Source of the DNA: an uncultured Lachnospiraceae bacterium
GTDB taxonomy: Bacteria > Bacillota > Clostridia > Lachnospirales > Lachnospiraceae
Length of the DNA stretch: 41,662 nt
Direction: 5' to 3'
Assembly: GCA_947629525.1 (NCBI GenBank)
Contig: CANREB010000019.1
Span: 1 to 41,662, forward strand
The notes under the pieces are model-generated. The model did not search any database, had not been told where the DNA came from, and worked only from the letters and a program-made list of their open reading frames with translations. Below are positions 1 to 8,479 of this stretch, piece by piece. Within the stretch, counting starts at the first letter, position 1. Each line of letters begins with the position of its first letter. Position numbers and translations under genes: made by a program.

Positions 1-103
1 GGTAAAAAGTGGGGGATTTTATAAAAAATGGAATTTGGAAGCCTATAGAAGGGGGCTTAGAGATTCCGAGAGATTATATGATTATTTTGGAGGAAACGGA
101 TTA

Positions 104-2287
104 ATGGGAACAGGTGAAAATATTAACGGCAAGGGCGGCTTTACCATGCCCGGAGAGGCAGGATATGAAGCGTTGACGCTCGAACTTGCAAAAAAATGGG
201 GAGCCGATGTGATAAGGGACAGCGACGGTACGGAGCTGTCCGATGAGATAATAGACGCGGGGTACGGCATATATTCGACAATATGTATTATCAGAGATCA
301 CAATGAATGGGCTAAGAAAAATCAGGATAAGCTGCAGCAAAGCTTTCTGATGACGCAGCCTGTAATGGCATGCGCTCAGAACGGTTCAAAACTGAATATA
401 CCGCTTATGGCGGATTACTTTGATGAGCAGTTCAGGATAAACGACAGCGATGCTTCCATGAAATACTGGCAGGTGTATGACAGGACGACAGACACGCTCG
501 TTGACGCTTCAAAATGGAGTTACGATAAAGCGTCAGGTTCGGTGAACATAGAAGACGTATCTGCATGGCACAGATATACCGTCAGCTTTCTTGCCTACCG
601 TATATGGGAAGAAATCTCGATGTATAACCATACTACCAACAACTGGGACAAGGAACATCTGATGCAGATAGATCCCGTATATCCCGAGACTCAGGAATAT
701 ATGAAAAACTGGCTCACACAGTGGTGCAAGACGCATCCGGCGACGACAGTAGTGCGCTTTACATCTATGTTTTACAATTTTGTGTGGATATGGGGAAGCC
801 ATGAGAGAAACGGGCAGCTCTATTCCGACTGGGCATCATACGACTTTACGGTCAGCCCCAAAATGCTTGACGATTTTGCTTTAAAATACGGCTACAGCCT
901 TACTGCGGAAGATTTTATCAATCAGGGCAAACTTCACGTAACACATATGCCCGGCAACAAAAAAAAGGCAGACTGGATAGATTTTATCAACAGCTTTGTA
1001 ATAAGCTTCGGAAAAGAACTGATAGACATAACGCACAGCTACGGCAAGAAAGCGTATGTATTTTATGATGACAGCTGGGTGGGTATAGAACCTTATAAGC
1101 CGACATTTAAAGATTTCGGTTTTGACGGTATAATAAAGTGCGTGTTCTCGGGATATGAAGTAAGACTCTGCTCGGGCGTCGATGTGGACACTCATGAGAT
1201 AAGGCTTCATCCGTATCTGTTTCCCGTAGGGCTTGGCGGCGCGCCGACATTTATGGAAGGCGGCGATCCCACGCTTGATGCCAGAAAATACTGGAACAGT
1301 GTAAGACGTGCGCTGCTGCGATGCCCGATAGACAGGATAGGGCTTGGCGGATATATCCATCTTGTTCAGGATTTTCCTGATTTTGTGGAATACATAGCGA
1401 AGATATCGGATGAATTCAGGGCGATAAGAGAACTTCATAAGACAGGCAGACCGTACAGCTGCAAAATCCGGGCGGCTGTGCTTCACAGTTGGGGGTCTAT
1501 GCGCTCATGGTCGCTGTCAGGACATTTCCATGAGACATATATGCATGACCTTATACATATTAATGAGGCACTCAGCGGACTGCCGATAGATGTGAGCTTT
1601 ATAAACTTTGAGGATGTTAAAAGCGGTGCACTTTCGGATTTTGATGTGGTGATAAACGCGGGTGCGGCAGGAAGCGCATGGAGCGGAGGAGACGCATGGA
1701 AAGATGCAGAAGTCATAGATAAACTGACCGCATGGGTATATGAAGGCGGCACGTTTATCGGTGTCGGAGAACCTTCCGCTGTCGGCGGATTTGATACATA
1801 TTTCAGGATGGCTCATGTTTTGGGTGTGGATAAGGATATTATCGACAGGGTATGCCACGGCAGATGGAGCTATGAGATCGACAGCGAGAAAGCTAAACAA
1901 ATGCTGATTGACGGAGCATATGTTGCGGATAAGACCAAGTGCCATCTTACTGACGGAAATGCCTGCGTGCTGCTGGCAGATGACGCAAATCCGCTGCTTA
2001 CAGTGAACAAATTCGGAAAAGGGCAGGGTATATATATGTCTTCGTTCGAGGTAAACAATGCCAATACAAGGCTTCTATTTAATCTGATGCTGAGCGGAAA
2101 AGCAGAGGAGCTAAACGGAAATTATATTACCGACAACGCCGATACGGAATGTGCATATTATCCCGACAGCAGGACGCTCGTTGTGATAAACAATTCTGAC
2201 AGGGCACAGGAGTGCTCGGTAAAAACCGAAAGCGGCACAATAAAAGTAAAACTTGACGCGTTTGATACAGTGATGAAAACAATTTAA
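104..2287 (+). CDS. GH112 beta-galactoside phosphorylase (lacto-N-biose / galacto-N-biose phosphorylase family)
   Basis: This cytoplasmic enzyme should split a beta-1,3- or beta-1,4-galactoside with phosphate, giving galactose 1-phosphate. Family substrates are lacto-N-biose, galacto-N-biose and galactosyl-rhamnose. The whole length matches what I recall of GH112: an N-terminal GGFTMPGEAG then KKWGADVIRDSDGT, the TVSFLAYRIWEEISMYNH segment, the probable catalytic-acid motif DDSWVGIEPY (D322-D323; the second Asp matches the family acid) and GGTFIGVGEP in the C-terminal half. I chose ATG 104 because GGAGG lies 10 bases upstream and homologues begin near here. A TTG at 35 would add 23 residues of poor quality. 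The 727-residue length is normal. There is no signal peptide, so the sugar must be imported, but no sugar transporter is in the window. The exact substrate within GH112 cannot be fixed by eye. Confidence 0.93.
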   Translation: MGTGENINGKGGFTMPGEAGYEALTLELAKKWGADVIRDSDGTELSDEIIDAGYGIYSTICIIRDHNEWAKKNQDKLQQSFLMTQPVMACAQNGSKLNIPLMADYFDEQFRINDSDASMKYWQVYDRTTDTLVDASKWSYDKASGSVNIEDVSAWHRYTVSFLAYRIWEEISMYNHTTNNWDKEHLMQIDPVYPETQEYMKNWLTQWCKTHPATTVVRFTSMFYNFVWIWGSHERNGQLYSDWASYDFTVSPKMLDDFALKYGYSLTAEDFINQGKLHVTHMPGNKKKADWIDFINSFVISFGKELIDITHSYGKKAYVFYDDSWVGIEPYKPTFKDFGFDGIIKCVFSGYEVRLCSGVDVDTHEIRLHPYLFPVGLGGAPTFMEGGDPTLDARKYWNSVRRALLRCPIDRIGLGGYIHLVQDFPDFVEYIAKISDEFRAIRELHKTGRPYSCKIRAAVLHSWGSMRSWSLSGHFHETYMHDLIHINEALSGLPIDVSFINFEDVKSGALSDFDVVINAGAAGSAWSGGDAWKDAEVIDKLTAWVYEGGTFIGVGEPSAVGGFDTYFRMAHVLGVDKDIIDRVCHGRWSYEIDSEKAKQMLIDGAYVADKTKCHLTDGNACVLLADDANPLLTVNKFGKGQGIYMSSFEVNNANTRLLFNLMLSGKAEELNGNYITDNADTECAYYPDSRTLVVINNSDRAQECSVKTESGTIKVKLDAFDTVMKTI

Positions 2288-2294
2288 GAAATAA

Positions 2295-2334
2295 AAAGCA
2301 GAGAAGTCTGATTTTCATCAGACTTCTCTGCTTT
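2295..2334 (+). terminator. Strong hairpin terminator after the GH112 gene
   Basis: A perfect 17-bp stem (2295-2311 pairing with 2318-2334) carries a 6-base loop and starts eight bases after the stop codon. On the plus strand the T-run is only CTTTGTGT. On the minus strand the stem is followed by TTTTTATTT, so it would work better in that direction or in both. No minus-strand gene ends here. Confidence 0.75.
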
Positions 2335-2360
2335 GTGTAAAAGGGGAATTTTTCCGGAAA

Positions 2361-2374
2361 TTGCTAATTAGCAA
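2361..2374. promoter_or_regulatory. 14-bp perfect palindrome in an AT-rich intergenic stretch (possible operator)
   Basis: TTGCTAATTAGCAA is a perfect palindrome within the very AT-rich, gene-free stretch 2335-2602, upstream of the small hypothetical gene and the TetR gene. TetR regulators often bind palindromes near their own operon, so this is a candidate operator. The link is inference only. The same stretch holds several TATAAT-like boxes (for example near 2412, 2432 and 2443) and a possible promoter just before 2575. None is distinctive enough to call. Confidence 0.25.
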
Positions 2375-2602
2375 GTTCAGCATTTCTACTAAACATATAT
2401 TTATAATACACCGATAGGTCTTATAATGCTATAATTATATTGATAGAAAATAAAACTATATTGCTTTATTTTACATTTGTGTTAATTTCACCTCGAAAAT
2501 CAATGGAAATATTTCATAAAAATTAAATATTAGGTATTTTTGCTGTACTTTTTGCAAATTTATGTTAAAATATATTTAATAATGCGCAGGGGAGGGACTT
2601 AT

Positions 2603-3067
2603 ATGGCAGACAGCCTCAGACTTTCAAGGGACGAGATCATCATATGCTTTAAGGATGATGTTGTCAAACTTATGAAGTTTTTGCCATGGCTGCAGAGCGC
2701 CAGCGGCGGGGCGTCGTCGAGCATATACAGCGGAGAGGGCATAGACAAGAGCTCTATGACAGTGCCCGTTTATGACACAACGCTTCTTAATTTTGTCAAA
2801 ACGGCAAAGACGACGGACTTCATCAACAGGAATTACGTGTATACTTTTTCGCGCTACAGGATGAGGACTGCTGACGATGAACTCAGGGTGATAAGCGCAT
2901 GTGCGCTGCAGGATATCTCTATTCTGGGCGATATACTGTCCAAATACATTTTAAAGGGCGAAGTAAGAGGCGCCGTGTGGTCGGAAGGAGTAAAGAACGG
3001 GGTGTATCTGGCACTTCTGCTCAAATTAAAAGAATTGATGGAAATACGGCAGCCATTAGAGTATTAA
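2603..3067 (+). CDS. Hypothetical protein, 154 residues
   Basis: I do not recognise this protein with certainty. The start is ATG 2603, with GGGGAGGGA 6-13 bases upstream; the reading frame stays open further upstream but without a ribosome site. The protein is soluble, with no signal peptide or membrane segment. The middle is rich in Ser, Thr and aromatic residues. The C-terminal third (ILSKYILKGEVRGAVWSEGV followed by a Leu/Lys helix) recalls small DUF6508-type proteins, which is a weak impression. It lies 20 bases before the TetR gene on the same strand, so the two are probably co-transcribed. Function is unknown. Confidence 0.7.
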   Translation: MADSLRLSRDEIIICFKDDVVKLMKFLPWLQSASGGASSSIYSGEGIDKSSMTVPVYDTTLLNFVKTAKTTDFINRNYVYTFSRYRMRTADDELRVISACALQDISILGDILSKYILKGEVRGAVWSEGVKNGVYLALLLKLKELMEIRQPLEY

Positions 3068-3087
3068 AGGCGTCACGGAGGATTATT

Positions 3088-3675
3088 ATGGGAGACAAGT
3101 CAACACGGAAGAAAAATTATATTTTAGAGAAAGCACGCGGTGTTTTTCAAAAAAACGGGTACAGGGCAGTCACGATGAAAGATATCGTTGATGCATGCGA
3201 TATCAGCCGCGGCGGTCTCTATCTTTATTTTTCAAGCACGAGGGAAATTTTTGAGGCGATTTTATCTCAGGAAGATTATGACGCCAAAACGATCATAGAC
3301 GCGGCAAGGGGCAATGATACGACCCCTGCCGAGCTTCTTTTGATCTACTTAAGCGATCGGAAGAAAGCGATACTTAATAAGAAGGACAATCTTTCGGCGG
3401 CGACACTCGAATACCTTTTTGAAAGCAGACAGCTTGGCAATGCGTCGCCTGCAAAGAAGCGTTTTAACAGTGATGTCAATGAAATAAAGAAGCTGATAAA
3501 CGAAGGTATAGAGCAGGAGTGGATAGTGTGTGATGACCCCGATGCAGCCGCAAGGAGCATAGTCTACACACTGGAAGGATTAAAGACAACGGCACAGACG
3601 ATAGGGCTTACGGCGGATGAAGTTGACAAAGAGATAGAGTATATAATGGGGACTTTGGGTCTTGTAGTAGAGTGA
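3088..3675 (+). CDS. TetR/AcrR family transcriptional regulator
   Basis: This is a one-component DNA-binding regulator of 195 residues, typical for TetR. The N-terminal helix-turn-helix is clear: the helix before it reads ILEKARGVFQKNGYRAVTMK, followed by DIVDACDISRGGLYLYFSS, the family recognition helix and its Tyr-Phe ending, at about residues 10-50. The remaining C-terminal helices form the ligand and dimer domain, which is not diagnostic of ligand. ATG 3088 is preferred because GGAGG stands just before it; the longer open frame from 2899 overlaps the preceding gene in another frame. It follows the hypothetical gene by 20 bases and precedes purL by 32. Its target is unknown; the palindrome at 2361 is one candidate. 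Confidence 0.9.
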   Translation: MGDKSTRKKNYILEKARGVFQKNGYRAVTMKDIVDACDISRGGLYLYFSSTREIFEAILSQEDYDAKTIIDAARGNDTTPAELLLIYLSDRKKAILNKKDNLSAATLEYLFESRQLGNASPAKKRFNSDVNEIKKLINEGIEQEWIVCDDPDAAARSIVYTLEGLKTTAQTIGLTADEVDKEIEYIMGTLGLVVE

Positions 3676-3707
3676 TATTCATATAATATAATTGCGGAGG
3701 GGTATAA

Positions 3708-6700
3708 ATGGGGAATGTTAGACGTATCTACGTGGAGAAAAAGGAAGAATTTGCGGTAAAGGCAAGAGAACTTGAGGAGGAGTTAAAAAGTTATCTCGGC
3801 ATAGGAGGACTTGAAAAAGTCAGGATCTTTATCCGCTATGACGTGGAGAATATTTCGGATGAAATATTTGATAAAGCATGCGGCTGCGTATTTTCGGAGC
3901 CGCCTGTTGACGTTTTATACCATGAAAATTTCGATATGCCGAAAGAAAGCAGATGCTTTTCGGTGGAGTTTCTGCCCGGGCAGTTCGATCAGCGCGCGGA
4001 TTCGGCGCTGCAGTGCGTACAGTTCATAAAAGAAGATGAAAAACCTATAATCAGGACAGCTGTCACATATCTTCTGACAGGGAACATCTCGGACAGCGAA
4101 TTTGACAGGATAAAAGCGTACTGCATCAATCCCGTGGACTCAAGGGAGACAGATATGGTAAAGCCTGCCACGCTTGTTACGGAGTTTGAAGAACCTGCCG
4201 ATGTGGCAGTGTTTGAAAATATGCCGGGCAGAAAAGATTTTAAGGATATGCCCGATAATGAGTTGAGAGAGCTGTATGACTCTTTAGGACTTGCAATGAC
4301 TTTCAAGGACTTTCTTCATATACAGAATTATTTTGCCAATGAGGAGAAACGTAATCCGACGATGACGGAGATACGCGTGCTTGACACATACTGGTCAGAC
4401 CACTGCCGCCACACGACTTTCTCTACCGAGTTAAAAGATATCGACTTTGAGGACGGTTTTTACGCGCAGCCGCTCAAAAATACATACAAAGAATATATCG
4501 ATGCGAGGAACGAGCTGTTTGCGGGCAGGAAAGATAAGTATGTCTGCCTTATGGATCTGGCGCTCATCGCAATGCGCAAACTCAAAAAAGAGGGAAAGCT
4601 TCAGGATATGGAAGAATCCGATGAGATAAACGCCTGCTCTATCGTAGTTCCGATTGAGATCGACAACGGCGACGGTAAAAAAGTGACGCAGGAGTGGCTT
4701 GTAAGCTTTAAGAATGAGACGCATAACCACCCCACGGAGATAGAACCGTTCGGCGGCGCGGCTACATGCCTTGGCGGTGCGATAAGAGATCCGCTGTCGG
4801 GACGCTCATATGTATATCAGGCAATGCGTATCACAGGCGCGGCAGACCCGACACTGCCCGCGGAGAAGACGCTGAAAGGCAAGCTGCCTCAGAAAAAACT
4901 TGTGCGCGGCGCGGCTGGCGGATATTCGTCATACGGCAATCAGATAGGGCTTGCGACGGGGTATGTTAAGGAGATATATCATCCCGACTATGTGGCAAAG
5001 AGGCTTGAGATCGGTGCGGTCATGGGAGCCGCGCCAAGAGAGAACGTTGTAAGGGAAAATTCCGAGCCGGACGATGTCATCATACTGCTTGGCGGTCGTA
5101 CGGGACGCGACGGCTGCGGCGGGGCGACAGGTTCTTCAAAGGTACATACGGAAAGTTCCATTAAGACATGCGGAGCGGAAGTGCAGAAAGGCAACGCGCC
5201 TACGGAGCGAAAGCTTCAGAGGCTTTTCAGACGAAAAGAAGTGAGCCGCCTGATAAAAAAATGCAATGATTTCGGCGCGGGCGGTGTCTCTGTGGCAATC
5301 GGTGAACTTGCGGACGGGCTTATCATAGATATGGATAAAGTACCTAAAAAATATGCCGGACTTGACGGTACCGAACTTGCTATCTCGGAGTCGCAGGAGA
5401 GAATGGCGGTAGTGGTTGACCCCAAGGATGTGGCAGAGTTCCTCAAATATGCGGCGGAAGAAAACCTCGAGGCTGTCGAGGTAGCGAAAGTAACAAAATC
5501 ACCGCGTCTTGTGATGCTGTGGCGCGGTAAGAAGATAGTTGACCTTTCGAGAGCATTTCTTGATACGAACGGAGCGCATCAGGAGACAGGCGTGCATGTT
5601 GACGCACCTGTTAAAGACGGGAACTTCTTAAAACAGGCGGCTATCGGCGAAGCCGGAAGGGCTGCTGCGGATAACGATATGAAAAAAGCGTTTCTTACAA
5701 CGCTAAGTGACCTCAATGTATGTTCGCAAAAAGGGCTTGTCGAAATGTTCGACGCGTCTATCGGCGCGGGCAGCGTGTTCATGCCATATGGCGGTAAATA
5801 TCAGCTCACGGAGACACAGGCAATGGTTGCCAAGCTTCCGCTTTTAAAAGGAAAGACAGACACAGTGACTATGATGGCATACGGATTTGACCCATATCTT
5901 TCAAGCTGGAGTCCCTACCATGGAGCTGTGTATGCGGTCACGGAATCAATGGCAAAGATAGTGGCTGCAGGCGGAGATTATAAAAAGATACGGTTTACGT
6001 TTCAGGAATATTTCAGGCGTATGACAGACGAACCTTCACGTTGGAGCCAGCCGTTTGCCGCACTTTTGGGAGCATATGCGGCACAGATAGGCTACGGCTT
6101 GCCCTCGATCGGAGGCAAGGATTCAATGTCGGGTACTTTTAACGATATAGATGTACCGCCGACACTTGTGTCATTTGCCGTGGATGTGGCAAAAAAGCAG
6201 GATATTATCACCCCCGAGTTAAAAAAAGAAGGCGACAGGCTTGTCGTATTTGAACTGCCAAAAGACGAGTATGACCTTCCCGACTATAAGAAGACTATGG
6301 CGATGTTTGACAGCGTAGCGGGATTGATAAAAGACAAAGTCATTACGGCGGCATATGTGCTTGACTCGAAGGGCATAGCGGCGGCAGCGGCAAAGATGGC
6401 GTTTGGAAATAAGCTCGGAGTTGAGTTTGACAGCGCCCTTGAGGTAAAAGAACTGTTTGAAAACAAAATCTGCGGTATCATTGCCGAAATCGCGGCGGAT
6501 AAGGAGAATGTGCTTAAGGAAAGAGGCATCTTATATAAGACGGCGGCTGTGGTTGCCGATGGCAGTAAGGGATTTGTACACAGGGAGGCTGCCGTGTCTA
6601 TGGACGAGGCGCTTGACGCGTGGACATCAAAGCTTGAAAAAGTATTCCCGACCAAAGCGGTAAAGAATAAAGATGCCGTACCGACAAGGCTTTATGACAC

Positions 6701-7535
6701 AAAGGACATATATATATGTAAGAATAAAGTCGCAAGACCGACAGTGTTCATACCCGTATTCCCCGGCACAAACTGCGAGTACGATTCAGTCGCCGCGTTT
6801 GAGCGCGCGGGGGCTGACGTGGTGACAAGAGTATTCAGGAATATAAGCGCATCGGATATAAGGGCATCCGTTGACGAGTTTGAGAAAGCCATTTCACAGG
6901 CGCAGATAATCATGTTCCCGGGCGGATTTTCAGCGGGCGATGAGCCCGACGGCAGCGCCAAATTCTTTGCGACGGCATTTCAAAACGAAAAGATCAAAGA
7001 AGCTGTCAATAAACTGTTAAACGAGAGGGACGGACTTGCGCTTGGAATATGCAACGGTTTTCAGGCGATGATAAAACTGGGGCTTGTGCCGCACGGTGAG
7101 ATAAAGGGGCAGAATGAAAATTCACCTACTCTTACATACAACACCATTAACAGACATATTTCCAAGATGGTATATACTAAAGTGGTCACAAACAAGTCCC
7201 CGTGGCTGCAGCTTGCGGAACTTGGCAGGACATATGTAACGCCTGCATCCCACGGCGAGGGACGTTTCGTCGCTTCAAAGGAGTGGATCGACAGGCTCTT
7301 TGACAACGGGCAGGTGGCTACTCAGTATGCGGACTTTGACGGAAATGTCTCAATGGATGAAGAGTGGAACGTGAACGGCTCATATTCGGCGATAGAGGGC
7401 ATAACGTCGCCTGACGGGCGCTGCCTTGGCAAGATGGCGCACGTAGAGAGAAGAGGGGACGGTGTTGCCGTAAATATTTACGGCGAGCAGGATATGAAGA
7501 TATTTGAGTCGGGAGTAAGATATTTTAAAAACTAA
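3708..7535 (+). CDS. purL: Phosphoribosylformylglycinamidine synthase, single-chain type
   Basis: It catalyses step four of purine synthesis: FGAR + ATP + glutamine to FGAM. At 1275 residues it is the long form, carrying synthase and glutaminase in one chain and so needing no PurS or PurQ. The synthase half shows DHCRHTTFST near residue 230, FKNETHNHPTEIEPFGGAAT and the Gly-rich GGRTGRDGCGGATGSS. The C-terminal glutaminase domain begins near PVFPGTNCEYDS. Its nucleophile is Cys1115 in GICNGFQ, with His1182 and Glu1184 in SHGEGRF. The start ATG 3708 has GGAGGGG six to twelve bases upstream. The gene is intact. No other pur gene is nearby, so it is isolated from the main purine operon. Confidence 0.97.
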   Translation: MGNVRRIYVEKKEEFAVKARELEEELKSYLGIGGLEKVRIFIRYDVENISDEIFDKACGCVFSEPPVDVLYHENFDMPKESRCFSVEFLPGQFDQRADSALQCVQFIKEDEKPIIRTAVTYLLTGNISDSEFDRIKAYCINPVDSRETDMVKPATLVTEFEEPADVAVFENMPGRKDFKDMPDNELRELYDSLGLAMTFKDFLHIQNYFANEEKRNPTMTEIRVLDTYWSDHCRHTTFSTELKDIDFEDGFYAQPLKNTYKEYIDARNELFAGRKDKYVCLMDLALIAMRKLKKEGKLQDMEESDEINACSIVVPIEIDNGDGKKVTQEWLVSFKNETHNHPTEIEPFGGAATCLGGAIRDPLSGRSYVYQAMRITGAADPTLPAEKTLKGKLPQKKLVRGAAGGYSSYGNQIGLATGYVKEIYHPDYVAKRLEIGAVMGAAPRENVVRENSEPDDVIILLGGRTGRDGCGGATGSSKVHTESSIKTCGAEVQKGNAPTERKLQRLFRRKEVSRLIKKCNDFGAGGVSVAIGELADGLIIDMDKVPKKYAGLDGTELAISESQERMAVVVDPKDVAEFLKYAAEENLEAVEVAKVTKSPRLVMLWRGKKIVDLSRAFLDTNGAHQETGVHVDAPVKDGNFLKQAAIGEAGRAAADNDMKKAFLTTLSDLNVCSQKGLVEMFDASIGAGSVFMPYGGKYQLTETQAMVAKLPLLKGKTDTVTMMAYGFDPYLSSWSPYHGAVYAVTESMAKIVAAGGDYKKIRFTFQEYFRRMTDEPSRWSQPFAALLGAYAAQIGYGLPSIGGKDSMSGTFNDIDVPPTLVSFAVDVAKKQDIITPELKKEGDRLVVFELPKDEYDLPDYKKTMAMFDSVAGLIKDKVITAAYVLDSKGIAAAAAKMAFGNKLGVEFDSALEVKELFENKICGIIAEIAADKENVLKERGILYKTAAVVADGSKGFVHREAAVSMDEALDAWTSKLEKVFPTKAVKNKDAVPTRLYDTKDIYICKNKVARPTVFIPVFPGTNCEYDSVAAFERAGADVVTRVFRNISASDIRASVDEFEKAISQAQIIMFPGGFSAGDEPDGSAKFFATAFQNEKIKEAVNKLLNERDGLALGICNGFQAMIKLGLVPHGEIKGQNENSPTLTYNTINRHISKMVYTKVVTNKSPWLQLAELGRTYVTPASHGEGRFVASKEWIDRLFDNGQVATQYADFDGNVSMDEEWNVNGSYSAIEGITSPDGRCLGKMAHVERRGDGVAVNIYGEQDMKIFESGVRYFKN

Positions 7536-7585
7536 TTTATAGAACGCGCATACTTATGTAAAGGCAGCGCAGAAATGAGGAAAAT

Positions 7586-8476
7586 ATGAAATATAAGATT
7601 TTACTTACAGGAAAAAATAATACCATAATTGACGATTTCTTTTCGCATTTGGACGATGTGTTTGACTCTGTGACATCTTCTCTGCGGTGGGAGGATATAG
7701 TGAACCATGTCAAGCTCTTAAAACCCGAAGCATTCTGCTATTGCGTCGGCAATGAGTTAAAAGAGCATGCGGAGAGAATGTCAAACCTGAAGGCAAAGCT
7801 TAGCACTTATAACATTCCTATAATTGTAATCGGCACGGAGAGCAACTGCAACGCATTTTTCAAGATGGCGGCATGTTCGGTTGACCTGACGCTCAGATAT
7901 CCGATGAAGGTATCGGAAGTAAGGGATAAGATGAACAAGTTCCTTGACGACTGGTACAAGGAGGAGCGCGAGCGCAGGGAAGCGGAGGCGGCTAAGCGCG
8001 CCGCGGATGCGGAGAGAGCGATCGAGAACGCAAAAGCGCTTGAAGAAGAGATAGCCCAGGCGCTGCTTGACACCCAAAAAGTAAAGGCAAAAGCGCCGGA
8101 AAAAGAAACAGGGCACAAACATATCCTTGTTGTTGACGACGACTCGGCTATGCTTAAGACCATAAAGGAGCAGCTTCATGGTAAATATGACGTTGCGACG
8201 GCGTTAAGCGGAAAGATAGCGCTTAAATTCCTTGAGAAAAAGACGACAGACCTTATCCTGCTTGACTATGAGATGCCTGCCGAGAAAGGACCTGAGATTT
8301 TACAACAGCTTCGTGATAACGAGGCGACGAAGAACATACCTGTTGTATTCCTTACAGGCGTTACCGATAAAAGTAAGATAGTGCAGGTACTTACAATGCG
8401 CCCGCAGGGCTATCTGACTAAGCCCGTAGAGCATGATAAACTTATGGAGATCATAGAAAAGATATTGGGGGAATAG
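7586..8476 (+). CDS. Response regulator with N-terminal receiver-like module, coiled coil and C-terminal receiver
   Basis: This 296-residue protein has no DNA-binding output domain. Residues about 1-120 resemble a degenerate receiver fold. Residues about 125-165 are a charged Ala/Glu/Arg helix, probably a coiled-coil linker. Residues about 179-296 are a complete receiver domain: the acidic pocket around D184 (VVDDD), phospho-acceptor D227 (LLDYEMP), Thr in FLTG and Lys in LTKP. It should therefore take phosphate and act through protein contact. It ends three bases before the hybrid kinase gene, so the kinase is its likely partner. The start ATG 7586 follows GAGGAAA. Confidence 0.9.
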   Translation: MKYKILLTGKNNTIIDDFFSHLDDVFDSVTSSLRWEDIVNHVKLLKPEAFCYCVGNELKEHAERMSNLKAKLSTYNIPIIVIGTESNCNAFFKMAACSVDLTLRYPMKVSEVRDKMNKFLDDWYKEERERREAEAAKRAADAERAIENAKALEEEIAQALLDTQKVKAKAPEKETGHKHILVVDDDSAMLKTIKEQLHGKYDVATALSGKIALKFLEKKTTDLILLDYEMPAEKGPEILQQLRDNEATKNIPVVFLTGVTDKSKIVQVLTMRPQGYLTKPVEHDKLMEIIEKILGE

Positions 8477-8479
8477 CTT

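Noticed and set aside
881..1486. 201-residue open frame on the minus strand
   Set aside because: It is antisense to the conserved core of the GH112 phosphorylase and has shadow-like composition.
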